The notes beneath the pieces are model-generated. The model was not told where the DNA came from. It saw only the letters and a list, made by a program, of their open reading frames with translations, and did no database searches. Shown in pieces: positions 1 to 8,623 of a stretch of 50,117 nucleotides of DNA. Each line of letters begins with the position of its first letter. Position 1 is the stretch's first letter. The position numbers were made by a program, and so were the translations under genes. This DNA comes from Planctomycetota bacterium (GTDB lineage: Bacteria > Planctomycetota > PUPC01 > JACPCR01). Where the stretch lies: assembly GCA_027625095.1 (NCBI GenBank), contig JAQBXN010000056.1:1-50117 (forward strand). The letters run 5' to 3'.

Positions 1-2
1 CA

Positions 3-2147
3 AGACAGATTCTGCACAAATGCTGGAACTGGATCACCATCGGTGAAGATCACCGGCCAGCAGGGGTTTCCATGGAGTACGCTGTCGCCACTACCTGGCT
101 GCTTCGTGCCGGGGTCATCATTCTGGTGATGGGCGTTGGATTCTTTCTGAAGTATTCAGTTGAACGGGGCTTCATCGGCCCGGCTGGAAGAGTCGCTCTT
201 TCACTTATTGTCGGTCTGGCCATGCTCATTTCCGGTACCCAAATGCTGGGCAGGAAATACCACCTGCTTGGCCAGGGCCTCATGGGCGGTGGAATTGCGA
301 CTCTCTATTTCGCCGTGTTCGCCGCGGCCAACTTGTACAAGCTGGTCGGGGTCTACCCCGCTTTCGGCCTGATGGTTCTTGTGACTGTCTGCGCCGGCGG
401 GATTTCAGTTCGTTTCAATTCTGTCCTGATGGCCGTGCTTGGAATACTCGGCGGCTATGGTACGCCAGCGATGTTGAGCACGGGGCAGGTCAACTTTGTT
501 GGACTGTTCAGCTATATGATGGTGCTCGGGTGCGGAGTCTTCGGCATCAGCTACAGGAGGCAGTGGCACGTCCTCAATCTGCTCAGTTTCACCTGCAACT
601 TTGCGCTGGTATTGGGAGCCCTCCATAAGCACTATTCCCCCGCGTATTTCTGGCAGGTGATGCCGTTCCTGGTCGCCTTCTTCTGCCTGTACTCCACCAT
701 GGTATTCATCTTCAACCTGGTACATCGAGTAAAGTCGACAATGCTGGAACTCCTCGCGCTGCTGGCGAATGCGGGTATCTTCTTCGTCCTCAGCCACGGC
801 ATCGTCTCCGGTGCCTATAGCTCGGCATGGGTCGGGGCCGTGACGCTTGGCCTGGGGGCATTCTACGTAGTCCATGTCTACGCGTTCCTCATGTGGAAGC
901 TGGCCGACCGCGAACTGCTCTTCACCTTCACAGGATTGTCTGCTTTTTTCCTGGCGGTAACCATTCCTCTCGTCCTCTCTCCGGTATGGGTTACCGTCTG
1001 CTGGGCCATCCAGGCTTTCATCATGCTTTGGATTGCCGGAAAGCTGAACAGCGCGTTCCTGCGGCATGTGTCGTACCTCCTTTACGTGATCGTACTCTAT
1101 CGATTCTGCGTGGTGGACCTTTACCGCCAGTTTGCTGCCGCAAAAGATATCCAGGGCGCTCCATTTCTTCCTTACCTGCTTCACCTGATTGAACGGATCA
1201 TCGCCTTCGGTATTCCCATCGCCTCGATAGCCGGCTCGGTTGGACTGCTTAAGCGTCCCGCGGAATTGGCCTCTCTGTCAGTCGACCGGGGCAATGACAT
1301 CGGCGAATGGATCCATGAACGTTTGGCCATTCGCGTGGTTCTTGCCGCGGCCGTTGGCATGCTGTTCCTCTACATCAATCTGGAATTGAATCGCACTCTT
1401 GGCGACCTTCTCCCGCCGTTCAGATTGCCCGCACTCAGCCTGGTCTGGCTGGTCATGTGCGCTTTCCTCTTGAAGGAATATCTGGACCGTGGGAGCGCTG
1501 CAATTGGGGTACTCCTGTTCTTGTTCTGTGGGGGGCTGCTGCTGAAGCTCATGTTTGTCGATCTCTCTTCCTGGCGACTGTCGAGTACATTCCTGTACAG
1601 GCAGCCCTACTCATTCATCGAAGCGGCCATGCGACTGGTCGACTTCGGGGCCATCATCGGCTGTTCGATGCTCGCCTTTCACTTTCTTTCCCGCCAGACG
1701 GACGAACGGCGGCTGTCCGACATTTTCTCCATCACCGGCCTAATCCTCCTGTTCGTCTATCTAACACTCGAGACGAACACTTTCCTGCACGTGTATCTGC
1801 CAGGGTTCCGGCCCGGTGGCCTCTCGATCCTGTGGTCCCTATTCGCCCTTGGTCTGTTGCTCAGGGGGATTTGGAGAGGTGTTCGGCCACTGCGAATCGT
1901 CGGCCTTGTCCTCTTCACCATCGTGGTCGGGAAGGCTTTCTTCATCGACCTCAGCGGCCTGGACCAGATTTACCGCATCGTCGCCTTTGTCGCGCTTGGG
2001 ATCCTTGCTCTGAGCGGATCATTCATCTACATGAAGTATCGCCAAACTTTCACCACTGAAGGTTCGGAGACAGAACCGGCCGAAAATCAAAGCGAAGCCC
2101 AAAGCGGAAACGGCAACTCACCAGACTCAGAGGATGAAATCGCATGA
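3..2147 (+). CDS. DUF2339 multi-pass membrane protein, 5' end cut by window
   Basis: A polytopic inner-membrane protein of the DUF2339 family; its biochemical role is not known. The reading frame is open back to the window edge. The residues before the internal Met at 72 (KCWNWITIGEDHRPAGVS) match the stretch that normally precedes the first membrane helix in this family, so the true start lies upstream and the N-terminal, usually coiled-coil, part is missing. The visible 715 codons are almost all hydrophobic helices, well over a dozen, with the family-like GVGFFLKYSVERGFIGP segment near the start and an acidic hydrophilic tail of about 30 residues. The stop overlaps the next start (ATGA at 2144-2147), which implies translational coupling to the DUF3999 gene, the usual partner of DUF2339. 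Family assignment is from recognised sequence character; function is unknown. Confidence 0.85.
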   Translation, partial: RQILHKCWNWITIGEDHRPAGVSMEYAVATTWLLRAGVIILVMGVGFFLKYSVERGFIGPAGRVALSLIVGLAMLISGTQMLGRKYHLLGQGLMGGGIATLYFAVFAAANLYKLVGVYPAFGLMVLVTVCAGGISVRFNSVLMAVLGILGGYGTPAMLSTGQVNFVGLFSYMMVLGCGVFGISYRRQWHVLNLLSFTCNFALVLGALHKHYSPAYFWQVMPFLVAFFCLYSTMVFIFNLVHRVKSTMLELLALLANAGIFFVLSHGIVSGAYSSAWVGAVTLGLGAFYVVHVYAFLMWKLADRELLFTFTGLSAFFLAVTIPLVLSPVWVTVCWAIQAFIMLWIAGKLNSAFLRHVSYLLYVIVLYRFCVVDLYRQFAAAKDIQGAPFLPYLLHLIERIIAFGIPIASIAGSVGLLKRPAELASLSVDRGNDIGEWIHERLAIRVVLAAAVGMLFLYINLELNRTLGDLLPPFRLPALSLVWLVMCAFLLKEYLDRGSAAIGVLLFLFCGGLLLKLMFVDLSSWRLSSTFLYRQPYSFIEAAMRLVDFGAIIGCSMLAFHFLSRQTDERRLSDIFSITGLILLFVYLTLETNTFLHVYLPGFRPGGLSILWSLFALGLLLRGIWRGVRPLRIVGLVLFTIVVGKAFFIDLSGLDQIYRIVAFVALGILALSGSFIYMKYRQTFTTEGSETEPAENQSEAQSGNGNSPDSEDEIA

Positions 2148-3526
2148 CCATGCAGGCCAGTCTTATCCTTGCACTGCTCTTGGCATTCTTCTGGTCCGGT
2201 GGGCATGCGGAGCCAGCAAGCACCTTTCATTTTGAGAAGACCATTCTCTTCGAAGCGGTCGAGGCCGATGACATCGTCGCTGTGCCACTCGACAGCGAGG
2301 TCTATGCTGTCGTACGCGATCAGTTTCCCGATCTGCGAGTGACCCGCGAGGACGGAGCGGAAACCCCATTCCTATTGGAAAGGGCGACCGAGACCCGAGA
2401 GGAAACGACCCGGGAAATCGTTCCTTTTGAGACGGTCTCGCTCAAGGAAGAAGAAAGCCACGTGGACATCCACGTGCAAATCCGGGATGGGGCTCCCTCA
2501 CCCGGAGGATTCACCATTAACACGAAGGTGAAAGATTTCCAGAGAAGCGTTGACGTCACAGGAAGTGCAGACGGGGGGCAATGGCAGCCACTGGTAAATG
2601 GCGCACTGATTTTTGATTACTCCCGATATCTGGACCTGAAGAATTGGGAAGTACAGCTTCCCGCCAACCAGTTCCGGCACTTCAAGATCACCGTCAAGGA
2701 AGTATCCAAAGAACAGGAAGGAGCGTTGAAGGAGGTGACGAAGAGATTCCAGACGGGGAATGAGATCGAGCGGATCGAAAAGACTCAACTGGAGCGGCAG
2801 ACGTTACGGATAGAACGGCTCGAGCTCTGGCACCTCAGCCGGCAGCATCGCTCCTCTGGAAACCGCGAGTCCTCTTATCCTATTGCCGGTTTCAAGACCG
2901 AAGAGAACCCGGAGTCCCGTCAGACGATTGTTGAGGTCCAGGTGAAACGTGAGCCGCTTACATCGTTTCGAGTTGAAACTACCAGCCGGAATTTCAGCCG
3001 CCGCGTAGAAGTCCAGGCCCCTTCATCAACGGGAACATCGACCAAGTGGGACACGGCAGGCATCGCAACCCTCTACAAACTCGATCTGATCAGCGAAGAC
3101 CGGAAGCAACTGCAGATATCTTTTCCCGAAATTCGAGGAGAACGGTTCCGCATTGTCATCGACAACCATGACAATCCTACGATCAGTATCGGGAGCATCA
3201 AAGCTGCAGGGAACGTGTACCGGGCAGTTTTCGTGGCCTCGAAGGGATCCAAGTACCGGTTACGTTACGGTTCCGAATCTGCGCCGCAGCCCGATTACGA
3301 TGTCGCCGCGGTACTGGCTCACCTCAAGTCAGGCTACCAGGTAAAGGAGGCCAGTCTGGGGCAAGAAGTCGTGCTTTCGACGCCCCCGCCGGCCCCGGCC
3401 TTCACCCTCCAAAAGCTCTTGAACAACCCCATCCTTATGGGAACTCTTGTCGGCATTCTTGTGCTGGCTTTCGGTTTCCTCCTCTTCCGAGCCGCCCGGC
3501 GAGTAGAATCGTTGCCTGATGAGTAG
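2144..3526 (+). CDS. DUF3999 family envelope protein
   Basis: A 460-residue exported protein with an N-terminal signal peptide (MTMQASLILALLLAFFWSGG, cleavage near HAEPAS), a long beta-rich extracytoplasmic region and one C-terminal membrane helix (about residues 425-447) followed by the basic tail RAARRVESLPDE. This layout and its position immediately after a DUF2339 gene fit DUF3999. The start ATG overlaps the upstream stop, so the pair is probably translated together and may form a membrane complex. The middle contains a charged, probably helical stretch (about residues 185-225) between two beta domains. No catalytic motif is visible. The substrate and role of DUF2339/DUF3999 pairs are unknown. 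Confidence 0.8.
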   Translation: MTMQASLILALLLAFFWSGGHAEPASTFHFEKTILFEAVEADDIVAVPLDSEVYAVVRDQFPDLRVTREDGAETPFLLERATETREETTREIVPFETVSLKEEESHVDIHVQIRDGAPSPGGFTINTKVKDFQRSVDVTGSADGGQWQPLVNGALIFDYSRYLDLKNWEVQLPANQFRHFKITVKEVSKEQEGALKEVTKRFQTGNEIERIEKTQLERQTLRIERLELWHLSRQHRSSGNRESSYPIAGFKTEENPESRQTIVEVQVKREPLTSFRVETTSRNFSRRVEVQAPSSTGTSTKWDTAGIATLYKLDLISEDRKQLQISFPEIRGERFRIVIDNHDNPTISIGSIKAAGNVYRAVFVASKGSKYRLRYGSESAPQPDYDVAAVLAHLKSGYQVKEASLGQEVVLSTPPPAPAFTLQKLLNNPILMGTLVGILVLAFGFLLFRAARRVESLPDE

Positions 3527-3540
3527 AGATTTGCTTCTGA

Positions 3541-3556
3541 ATCCATCCGTTGTATC
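3541..3556. repeat. 16-bp dispersed repeat in the 3527-3802 intergenic gap
   Basis: The 16-mer atccatccgttgtatc occurs here and again at 19716-19731, where it overlaps the right arm of a perfect inverted repeat. The rest of the 276-bp gap between the DUF3999 gene and the oxidoreductase gene shows no convincing coding sequence. Confidence 0.55.
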
Positions 3557-3729
3557 TGTCTCTGTTCCCTTCCTTTTCTCCTGCAAAATTCTCTGGTTGC
3601 GGCTACAAGGCAGCGGTAGGGCCAAGGATTATCCTCCGTGAAGGCAGATTCAGGATTGCTGGAACGGCGACCCATTCGAGCCTGGGGGAATGCCCGTCCG
3701 GACGGAATTTCATGGACCAGATCTGAGCC

Positions 3730-3758
3730 TTGACTTGTCTTTCCCTCCTGCCTACTCT
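3730..3758 (+). promoter_or_regulatory. Possible sigma70-type promoter for the oxidoreductase gene
   Basis: TTGACT at 3730-3735 and TACTCT at 3753-3758 are separated by 17 bp. The -35 box is good but the -10 box is poor (3 of 6 consensus positions). The next gene starts 45 bp downstream. Low confidence. Confidence 0.25.
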
Positions 3759-3802
3759 CACACCTCGGTGAAATAAAAATTTCCAACAGACGGACATTGA
3801 CA

Positions 3803-4807
3803 ATGGAAAAGCTCAAGATCGGTGTCATCGGATTGGGGTGGTTCGGCGAAAAGCACTGCGAGGCGCTATCGGCCATACCGCATGTCGAGCTTTACGCGCT
3901 CTGCACCAGAACGAAATCGAGGCTCAAAAAGCTCGGTAAGAAGTTTGGTGTCCAGCACACGTACACGGATTACAACGAACTGCTGGCAAATCCGGATATT
4001 GACGCAGTGAGCGTCGTCACCATGTGGGATCAGCACGCCGCGCCCGCGCTCGCTTCACTTAAATCCGGCAAGCATGTCTTCCTGGAAAAGCCAATGGCAT
4101 CGACCATGAAGGACTGCCGGGCCATCGTCAAAGCGGCCAATTCGGCCAAAGGCTCCTTTATGGTGGGGCACATCTGCCGCTTCAATCCCCGCTACGCCAA
4201 GGCGAAGGACGAAATAGCCAGCATCGGCAAGATCGTTTCCTTCTACGCACGCCGGAATATTCCCGCTTCCGTTACGACTGGCATCCTTGACAAGATCGGC
4301 CCCATCATCGGCGATGGGGTCCATGACACGGATTTGATGCTGTGGTACACCGGTGCAAAGGTCACCAGCGCATACGCCCAGACGGTCGATATCCGTGGCA
4401 AAAAATATCCTGATATTGGCTGGACGATGTACCGGCTGGACAGTGGAGCGACCGGCGTCCTCGAAAACGTCTGGGCGTTGCCCGACGGCACTCCGATGCA
4501 GATCGACGAGCGAATGGAGATCATCGGAACAGAAGGATCCATCCACATTCAGGAGACGCATCCGAATTTTTCTGTGAGTGACAAAAGCGGTTGGCGCAAC
4601 CCAGACACGACCTATTGGCCTGATCTGCACGGCGTGTGCGCCGGGGCTCTACGAGACGAACTTTCGTATTTCACTTACTGCATATTAGAAGGCAAAAAGC
4701 CGGCAATCATCACCGCCGAAGAGTCGATGGCCGCCGTCGAGGCCTGTCTTGCCGCCGAGAAATCCGCAGCCACTGGCCGGGTTGTAACTTTAAACCGGAG
4801 CCATTGA
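3803..4807 (+). CDS. Gfo/Idh/MocA family NAD(P)-dependent oxidoreductase
   Basis: A cytoplasmic sugar- or inositol-type dehydrogenase of 334 residues. The Rossmann nucleotide-binding loop is GVIGLGWFG (residues 7-15), the family EKP motif is at residues 95-97 (VFLEKPMAS), and a GVHDTDL stretch in the C-terminal domain corresponds to the usual active-site region. There is no signal peptide, unlike many PVC members of the family. I chose ATG 3803 because it gives the canonical short N-terminus; a TTG two codons upstream (3797) is also in frame. One base separates its stop from the VOC gene, so the two are likely one transcript. The substrate cannot be inferred. Confidence 0.9.
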   Translation: MEKLKIGVIGLGWFGEKHCEALSAIPHVELYALCTRTKSRLKKLGKKFGVQHTYTDYNELLANPDIDAVSVVTMWDQHAAPALASLKSGKHVFLEKPMASTMKDCRAIVKAANSAKGSFMVGHICRFNPRYAKAKDEIASIGKIVSFYARRNIPASVTTGILDKIGPIIGDGVHDTDLMLWYTGAKVTSAYAQTVDIRGKKYPDIGWTMYRLDSGATGVLENVWALPDGTPMQIDERMEIIGTEGSIHIQETHPNFSVSDKSGWRNPDTTYWPDLHGVCAGALRDELSYFTYCILEGKKPAIITAEESMAAVEACLAAEKSAATGRVVTLNRSH

Positions 4808-4808
4808 A

Positions 4809-5126
4809 ATGAAAGAATTCCACCACATCGGTTTGCCTACCGACGACAAGCAGCCCGGCGAAGTCTACGTAAGCGACACGAAAGTCTGGGTTACCAATCC
4901 TGACGACCACCCTTACCGCGTCGAGTACCTCCGCTTCGAGGCTGACAGCCCGGTGACCGGCCCGGTTCGAGACCAGCCACACATCGCTTTCAAAGTGGAT
5001 GATCTTCAGAGAGAAATCGAAGGTAAGGAGGTTCTTCTTGGCCCGTTCGAGGCCATGGCGGGACTCCACGTCGTTTTCATTTACCAGGACAAGGCAGTGG
5101 TAGAGTTCATGCAGTGGGATTCGTGA
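4809..5126 (+). CDS. VOC (glyoxalase/dioxygenase fold) small protein
   Basis: A 105-residue protein starting MKEFHHIGLPT, typical of the first beta-alpha-beta unit of the vicinal oxygen chelate fold. It has a second half around QPHIAFKVDDLQREI and an ending VVFIYQDKAVVEFMQW that resembles the last strand of VOC proteins. His5 or His6 and the Glu near the C-terminus are candidate metal ligands. The gene follows the oxidoreductase by one base, which suggests joint action on a sugar-like metabolite, for example as an epimerase or isomerase; this is inference. Its last 20 bases overlap the end of a decayed gene on the other strand. Confidence 0.75.
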   Translation: MKEFHHIGLPTDDKQPGEVYVSDTKVWVTNPDDHPYRVEYLRFEADSPVTGPVRDQPHIAFKVDDLQREIEGKEVLLGPFEAMAGLHVVFIYQDKAVVEFMQWDS

Positions 5127-5715
5127 GAGCCCCAGCCTGAAACTTCCTCGTGAAGTTCAGCATGAAGCTGATGGTATTCAGCGACTCGTGACGGCCGGTG
5201 GCGGAATCCAACTCAAATTCAGTCGTGCGATTGAGCACCGCTTCAACGAATGCGTTCAGCTTGTAAATGTGTCTTGCCAGTTCGCACCGAATGAGACAAC
5301 GTCTTTGAGCGCCCATGCGGTCTCGAAGAATGCGCTTGAACTGCGTGTGCCGTTTTCGGGCAGGCTTTTCAGTGCCTGCAGCCTGGTCACCGTCGCGTCC
5401 CCATCCGGGAACTGGAACTTCTGCACATCGTAGAGATTGTCGAAGTACTACGGGATGCAGGCTGAGGAGTTCCGAACTGAGGGCATCCTCTCTCTGCGAG
5501 GGCCCCACGGATACGTGCGTCTGAGATTCGGATCGGCAAAAAGCTCGCAATCAGCCAGGTCTTTGGGAAACATCAGCAGAGCGACCTGAGGGGCATTCCT
5601 GATACGATTGTTTCCCGGGGTATCGACCCCTCCCGGCGCGGCCTTTTCCCATACCTGGTTGCCCAGTTTACATAGATGGATTTCGAAAGCGCCTCTAGTA
5701 TCGTCCCCCCTTCAA
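5107..5715 (-). pseudogene. Decayed protein-coding gene, family not recognised
   Basis: Read on the minus strand from about 5715, one frame gives a protein-like stretch including KLGNQVWEKAAPGGVDTPG, then VALLMFPKDLADCELFADPN. An in-frame TAG near 5450 interrupts it before the frame continues with YFDNLYDVQKFQFPDGDATV and SSSAFFETAWALKDVVSFG. It stops near 5262. A different minus frame then carries on with KLNAFVEAVLNRTTEFELDS and HESLNTISFMLNFTRKFQAG down to a stop at 5107. The pieces join in order with one nonsense change and one frameshift, as expected of a relic of about 200 residues. I do not recognise the family. The two recomposed frames look far more protein-like than the 147-codon frame covering the same bases. 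Confidence 0.5.
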
Positions 5716-5751
5716 GTGGCCAAGCGCCGGTGCAATAACAAACTACCCGCT

Positions 5752-6306
5752 ATGCGAACACGGAAGTCAGTCATCATTGCTGTCCTTGCCATTGCCGCCT
5801 GCTGGGTGGGTGCCGCGGCGATATTCTCGGTGGTCAAAGATGAGCCGCTCTCGGCAGACCAGCTCCTGGACAGGGACGATCTGACCGGGGATGAAATCGT
5901 CATCACAGTCAGCAATCTGAATTTCGAGACGGTGCCCCAAGAACAGCGGCCCGATGTATTCAGACACATCCGGCGACTGGTGGAAAAACTACCAGAGAAG
6001 GAGAGGGAGGGGGTGCGAGAAAGGATCTCTGACATCCGCCTTGAGAAAATGCGCAAGCAGTGGGAGCACATGACACCCGAGCAGCAGACCGAACAGATTC
6101 AGAAGCGACTGGAAGCCCTTCGCCAGCGCCGTGAGACTATCAGTCACGAAGAAAGGGAGCGGATGAAGGAACGTCTGCAAAGCCCTGAAGGCCAGCAATT
6201 CGTCAAGAATGGGATGAAGAGATTCAACGAAAAGCTGACGCCTGACGAGCGCACTCGGCTAACGCCCCTGGTGAAGGAAATCCTGGAACAACTGGAGTCG
6301 CTTTGA
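5752..6306 (+). CDS. Small membrane-anchored, helix-rich protein
   Basis: A 184-residue protein with an N-terminal membrane anchor or signal segment (MRTRKSVIIAVLAIAACWVG, ending about residue 27). The rest is a highly charged, probably all-helical extracytoplasmic domain with repeated TPEQQ, SHEERERMKERL and TPDERTRL elements. These loosely recall Spy/CpxP-like periplasmic helical proteins, but no defining motif proves that. I chose ATG 5752 rather than the upstream in-frame start at 5608 because the extra 48 residues are not protein-like. Its stop overlaps the pseudopilin start (ATGA at about 6304-6308), so it is the first gene of a four-gene operon with a pseudopilin and an ABC transporter. 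Confidence 0.7.
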   Translation: MRTRKSVIIAVLAIAACWVGAAAIFSVVKDEPLSADQLLDRDDLTGDEIVITVSNLNFETVPQEQRPDVFRHIRRLVEKLPEKEREGVRERISDIRLEKMRKQWEHMTPEQQTEQIQKRLEALRQRRETISHEERERMKERLQSPEGQQFVKNGMKRFNEKLTPDERTRLTPLVKEILEQLESL

Positions 6307-6836
6307 TGATTGCCAGGCGGTCGGGCGGTGCATTTACACTGATTGAAATGCTGGTAGTCGTGGCAGTGATAGCGCTGCTCGCGGGGATCATCGTTCCGAT
6401 GATTCAGAAAGCGGGGGCGAGGGCACTCCAGGCAAGCTGTTCCGGAAACGTGCGCCAGATATGGATGTCCCTGCGAGAGTACATTGCCCTCAACACATAC
6501 CACCTTCCCCACTGTACCAGGCGACCCAGCCAGCCCCCAGCCGGGGAAGAAGGCATGCCTGGACTGGGGGAGACTTTGAAGCCCTATCTCGGCAATCCCA
6601 AAGTGATGAAATGTCCTGCGGAGCCAGGCACCTATTACGGGGCGGACGGCATGAGCTATGAATGGAATTCCCTTCTCAATGGGAAGGCGATTGGACAGGA
6701 AAACCTGAACATCGTGGGAATAACATTGGAGGTGCCGCTGCTGGCGGATTATGAGGCATTCCACACCGGCGCTTCTAAACCGGGCAAAAACTTTCTCTAT
6801 GCGGACGGCAGTGTGGTCACTCAATTCAAGCAGTAG
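6306..6836 (+). CDS. Type II/IV pseudopilin-like protein
   Basis: A 176-residue protein starting MIARRSGGAFTLIEMLVVVA. It carries the prepilin peptidase recognition site (glycine before the FTLIE motif, conserved Glu at +5) and the hydrophobic N-terminal helix ending near IVPMIQKAG. The C-terminal domain is globular and ends with NFLYADGSVVTQF, a DG-containing ending common in the large PVC pseudopilin families. It probably assembles in, or is anchored to, the inner membrane after processing by a PilD-type peptidase encoded elsewhere. The start at 6306 overlaps the previous stop; an in-frame TTG at 6303 is less likely. The ABC ATPase starts 3 bases downstream. Co-transcription with an ABC-2 transporter is unusual. 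Confidence 0.85.
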   Translation: MIARRSGGAFTLIEMLVVVAVIALLAGIIVPMIQKAGARALQASCSGNVRQIWMSLREYIALNTYHLPHCTRRPSQPPAGEEGMPGLGETLKPYLGNPKVMKCPAEPGTYYGADGMSYEWNSLLNGKAIGQENLNIVGITLEVPLLADYEAFHTGASKPGKNFLYADGSVVTQFKQ

Positions 6837-6839
6837 CCC

Positions 6840-7751
6840 ATGAATGTGATCGAATTGAACGGCGTCAGTAAAAGCTTCCGCGATCGAGTGGCGGTGAAGG
6901 AGTTCAATCTCCAGGTGGAGCAAGGTGAAGTTTTTGGCCTGCTGGGCCGAAACGGCGCCGGGAAGAGTACGACCATCAAGATGATGCTCGGCCTGATTGC
7001 TCCGGACAAAGGAAACATTCGATTAATGGGCCGCGACCTGGCGCAGGAGCACAACCGGGCACTGGAGCGCGTGGGCGCGCTGGTCGAGCGGCCCTCTTTT
7101 TACGAATACCTCACTGGCCGTAAGAATCTTCAAGTTCTTGCCAGAAACTTTGGAAGCGACCTCGACCGAAAGTCCGATGAACTGGCCGAGCGCCTGGGCA
7201 TCCTCAACCGGCTTGGAGACAAAGTCAGCACCTACTCGCAGGGCATGCGGCAGAAGCTGGGCATCGTGCTGAGCATGCTCCCGGATTCGCGGTTGGTCGT
7301 ACTCGATGAGCCGACCAACGGGCTTGATCCCCAGGGCATCCGAGAAGTGCGGCAATTCATTCGTGAATTTGCCGAACAGGGCGACGTGACGGTCTTTCTG
7401 AGTAGCCACCTGCTCTCGGAGGTCGAACAAATCTGTACGTCTCTTGCAGTCATTGATATGGGCGAAGTCATGGTTAAGGGCCCTATCAGCGAGATGCTGA
7501 AAGAGGAGAACGAGGTCGAACTTCAGGTCGGATCCGTGACGCGTGCAGTTGAGATTATTCAATCCGTCTGCGAATCCAGCGTCTCGGAATTTCCCAATAA
7601 TCGGCTGCGTCTGAATCTCAAATCAATCAGTGCGGCGGAGCTCAACAGACGTCTTGTAAATGCGGGTATTGAAGTCTCTGAGCTGCGGCCCGTGAAACGC
7701 ACTCTGGAGGAATACTTCCTTCATCTTACCGGAGAAGGATCAGGGGGTTGA
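6840..7751 (+). CDS. ABC transporter ATP-binding protein (ABC-2 exporter type)
   Basis: A 303-residue ATPase of the NatA/CcmA-like class. Walker A is GRNGAGKST (residues 36-44), the signature motif is YSQGMRQ, Walker B with the catalytic Glu is LVVLDEPTNGLDP, and the H-loop His lies in FLSSHLLSEVEQ. A C-terminal extension of about 90 residues is typical of this class. The gene follows the pseudopilin by 3 bases and precedes its permease by 13 bases, so the ATPase and the 7765 permease form one transporter. The substrate is unknown. The neighbouring pseudopilin and helical protein may be cargo or accessory parts (inference). Confidence 0.95.
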   Translation: MNVIELNGVSKSFRDRVAVKEFNLQVEQGEVFGLLGRNGAGKSTTIKMMLGLIAPDKGNIRLMGRDLAQEHNRALERVGALVERPSFYEYLTGRKNLQVLARNFGSDLDRKSDELAERLGILNRLGDKVSTYSQGMRQKLGIVLSMLPDSRLVVLDEPTNGLDPQGIREVRQFIREFAEQGDVTVFLSSHLLSEVEQICTSLAVIDMGEVMVKGPISEMLKEENEVELQVGSVTRAVEIIQSVCESSVSEFPNNRLRLNLKSISAAELNRRLVNAGIEVSELRPVKRTLEEYFLHLTGEGSGG

Positions 7752-7764
7752 AGAAAATAAGCTG

Positions 7765-8607
7765 ATGCTCACCTTCTACATTGAACTCATCAAGGCCTTT
7801 TATCGCCGCCGGACATACATAGGGTTTGGAGGGTATTGCGTCCTGATGTTTCTGATGTACCTGGGTATGACTTACTCAAAGAAGCCGTTTCTCACACGCA
7901 TCACCAGCGAGGCCGGGCTCAATCTGTCGGATTTCATGAACGGCACTTTCTTTGTCTCGATGGCTTTGTTGCCAACGGTGAATCTGCTTTTTCCTGTCTT
8001 CGTCAGTCTGATGGCTGGGGACCTGTTGGCCGCGGAAAGTCAGCAGGGCACCCTGCGCACGATGCTAATCCGACCCGTGGACCGCTGGAAGATCATCCTG
8101 GCCAAAATCGCTGTCCTGCAAATTTACTTGCTGGTTCTTTGCTCCTTCCTGGCCCTCATCAGCCTGCTGACGGGAATGCTCTGTTTCGGTAGCCCGGGCG
8201 ACCTGCTGGTTCCGAGACAGTTCTTCAAACTCGGTTCGGGACTGTACGTTTATGATGCGGACGTGGCCTTGAAAAAACTGGGCTCAGTTTACCTTTACGT
8301 CGCTTTTTCAGGATTACTGCTCGGGTCGATGGGGATGCTGGTGAGCCTCTACTGCGAGAGTTCAGCCGCAGCAGTCATTACGACTATTGTCATCTATTTC
8401 GTCTTCAACATTCTCGGATCGCTGCCGCCGCTCGAGGAATTTCGTCATCTCCTCTTCACCACCCACATGGAAGCATGGAAACTGCTGATGGCCGACCCCG
8501 TACCGTGGGGCAAATTGACGCGCTCCATCACGATGGTGCTGACTTTCTCTATAACGTTTTTTGTGCTGACGGTCCTCGGGTTTACAAGGAAGGATGTGAA
8601 TTGCTGA
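7765..8607 (+). CDS. ABC-2 type transporter permease
   Basis: A 280-residue integral membrane protein with six likely membrane helices. One lies near residues 20-35 and the last near residues 255-275 (FSITFFVLTVLGF). A periplasmic segment runs from residue 40 to 60. The cytoplasmic motif LLAAESQQGTLRTMLIRPVDRW before the third region matches the E-x-G-T-L coupling element of ABC-2 permeases. It is encoded 13 bases after its ATPase, and one 6+6 dimer with two ATPase copies is the expected complex. The stop codon lies within a strong hairpin (8588-8623) that probably ends or protects the transcript. Confidence 0.9.
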   Translation: MLTFYIELIKAFYRRRTYIGFGGYCVLMFLMYLGMTYSKKPFLTRITSEAGLNLSDFMNGTFFVSMALLPTVNLLFPVFVSLMAGDLLAAESQQGTLRTMLIRPVDRWKIILAKIAVLQIYLLVLCSFLALISLLTGMLCFGSPGDLLVPRQFFKLGSGLYVYDADVALKKLGSVYLYVAFSGLLLGSMGMLVSLYCESSAAAVITTIVIYFVFNILGSLPPLEEFRHLLFTTHMEAWKLLMADPVPWGKLTRSITMVLTFSITFFVLTVLGFTRKDVNC

Positions 8608-8623
8608 GGTGCCACATCCTTCC
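8588..8623 (+). terminator. 11-bp perfect hairpin overlapping the permease stop codon
   Basis: GGAAGGATGTG at 8588-8598 pairs perfectly with CACATCCTTCC at 8613-8623 across a 14-nt loop that contains the TGA stop (8605-8607). No T-run follows, so it may act as a Rho-independent-like or 3'-end stabilising structure. The DUF1501 gene starts 61 bp further on. Confidence 0.5.

Noticed and set aside
405..1184. Long minus-strand open frame of 259 codons opposite the DUF2339 gene
   Set aside because: It is the antisense shadow of a GC-rich membrane-protein gene. Its sequence is rich in charged, low-complexity residues and it has no ribosome-binding site or recognisable motif.
3797..3802. TTG start for the Gfo/Idh/MocA gene two codons before ATG
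   Set aside because: ATG 3803 is stronger and gives a normal N-terminus; the TTG adds only two residues.
5608..5751. Upstream extension of the helical-protein gene to an ATG at 5608
   Set aside because: The additional 48 residues are not protein-like and overlap the minus-strand relic. The signal segment begins at ATG 5752.
6144..6923. Minus-strand open frame of 259 codons across three plus-strand genes
   Set aside because: It runs antisense through the ends of the helical-protein and pseudopilin genes and the start of the ATPase gene. These are clear real genes with overlapping starts and stops.
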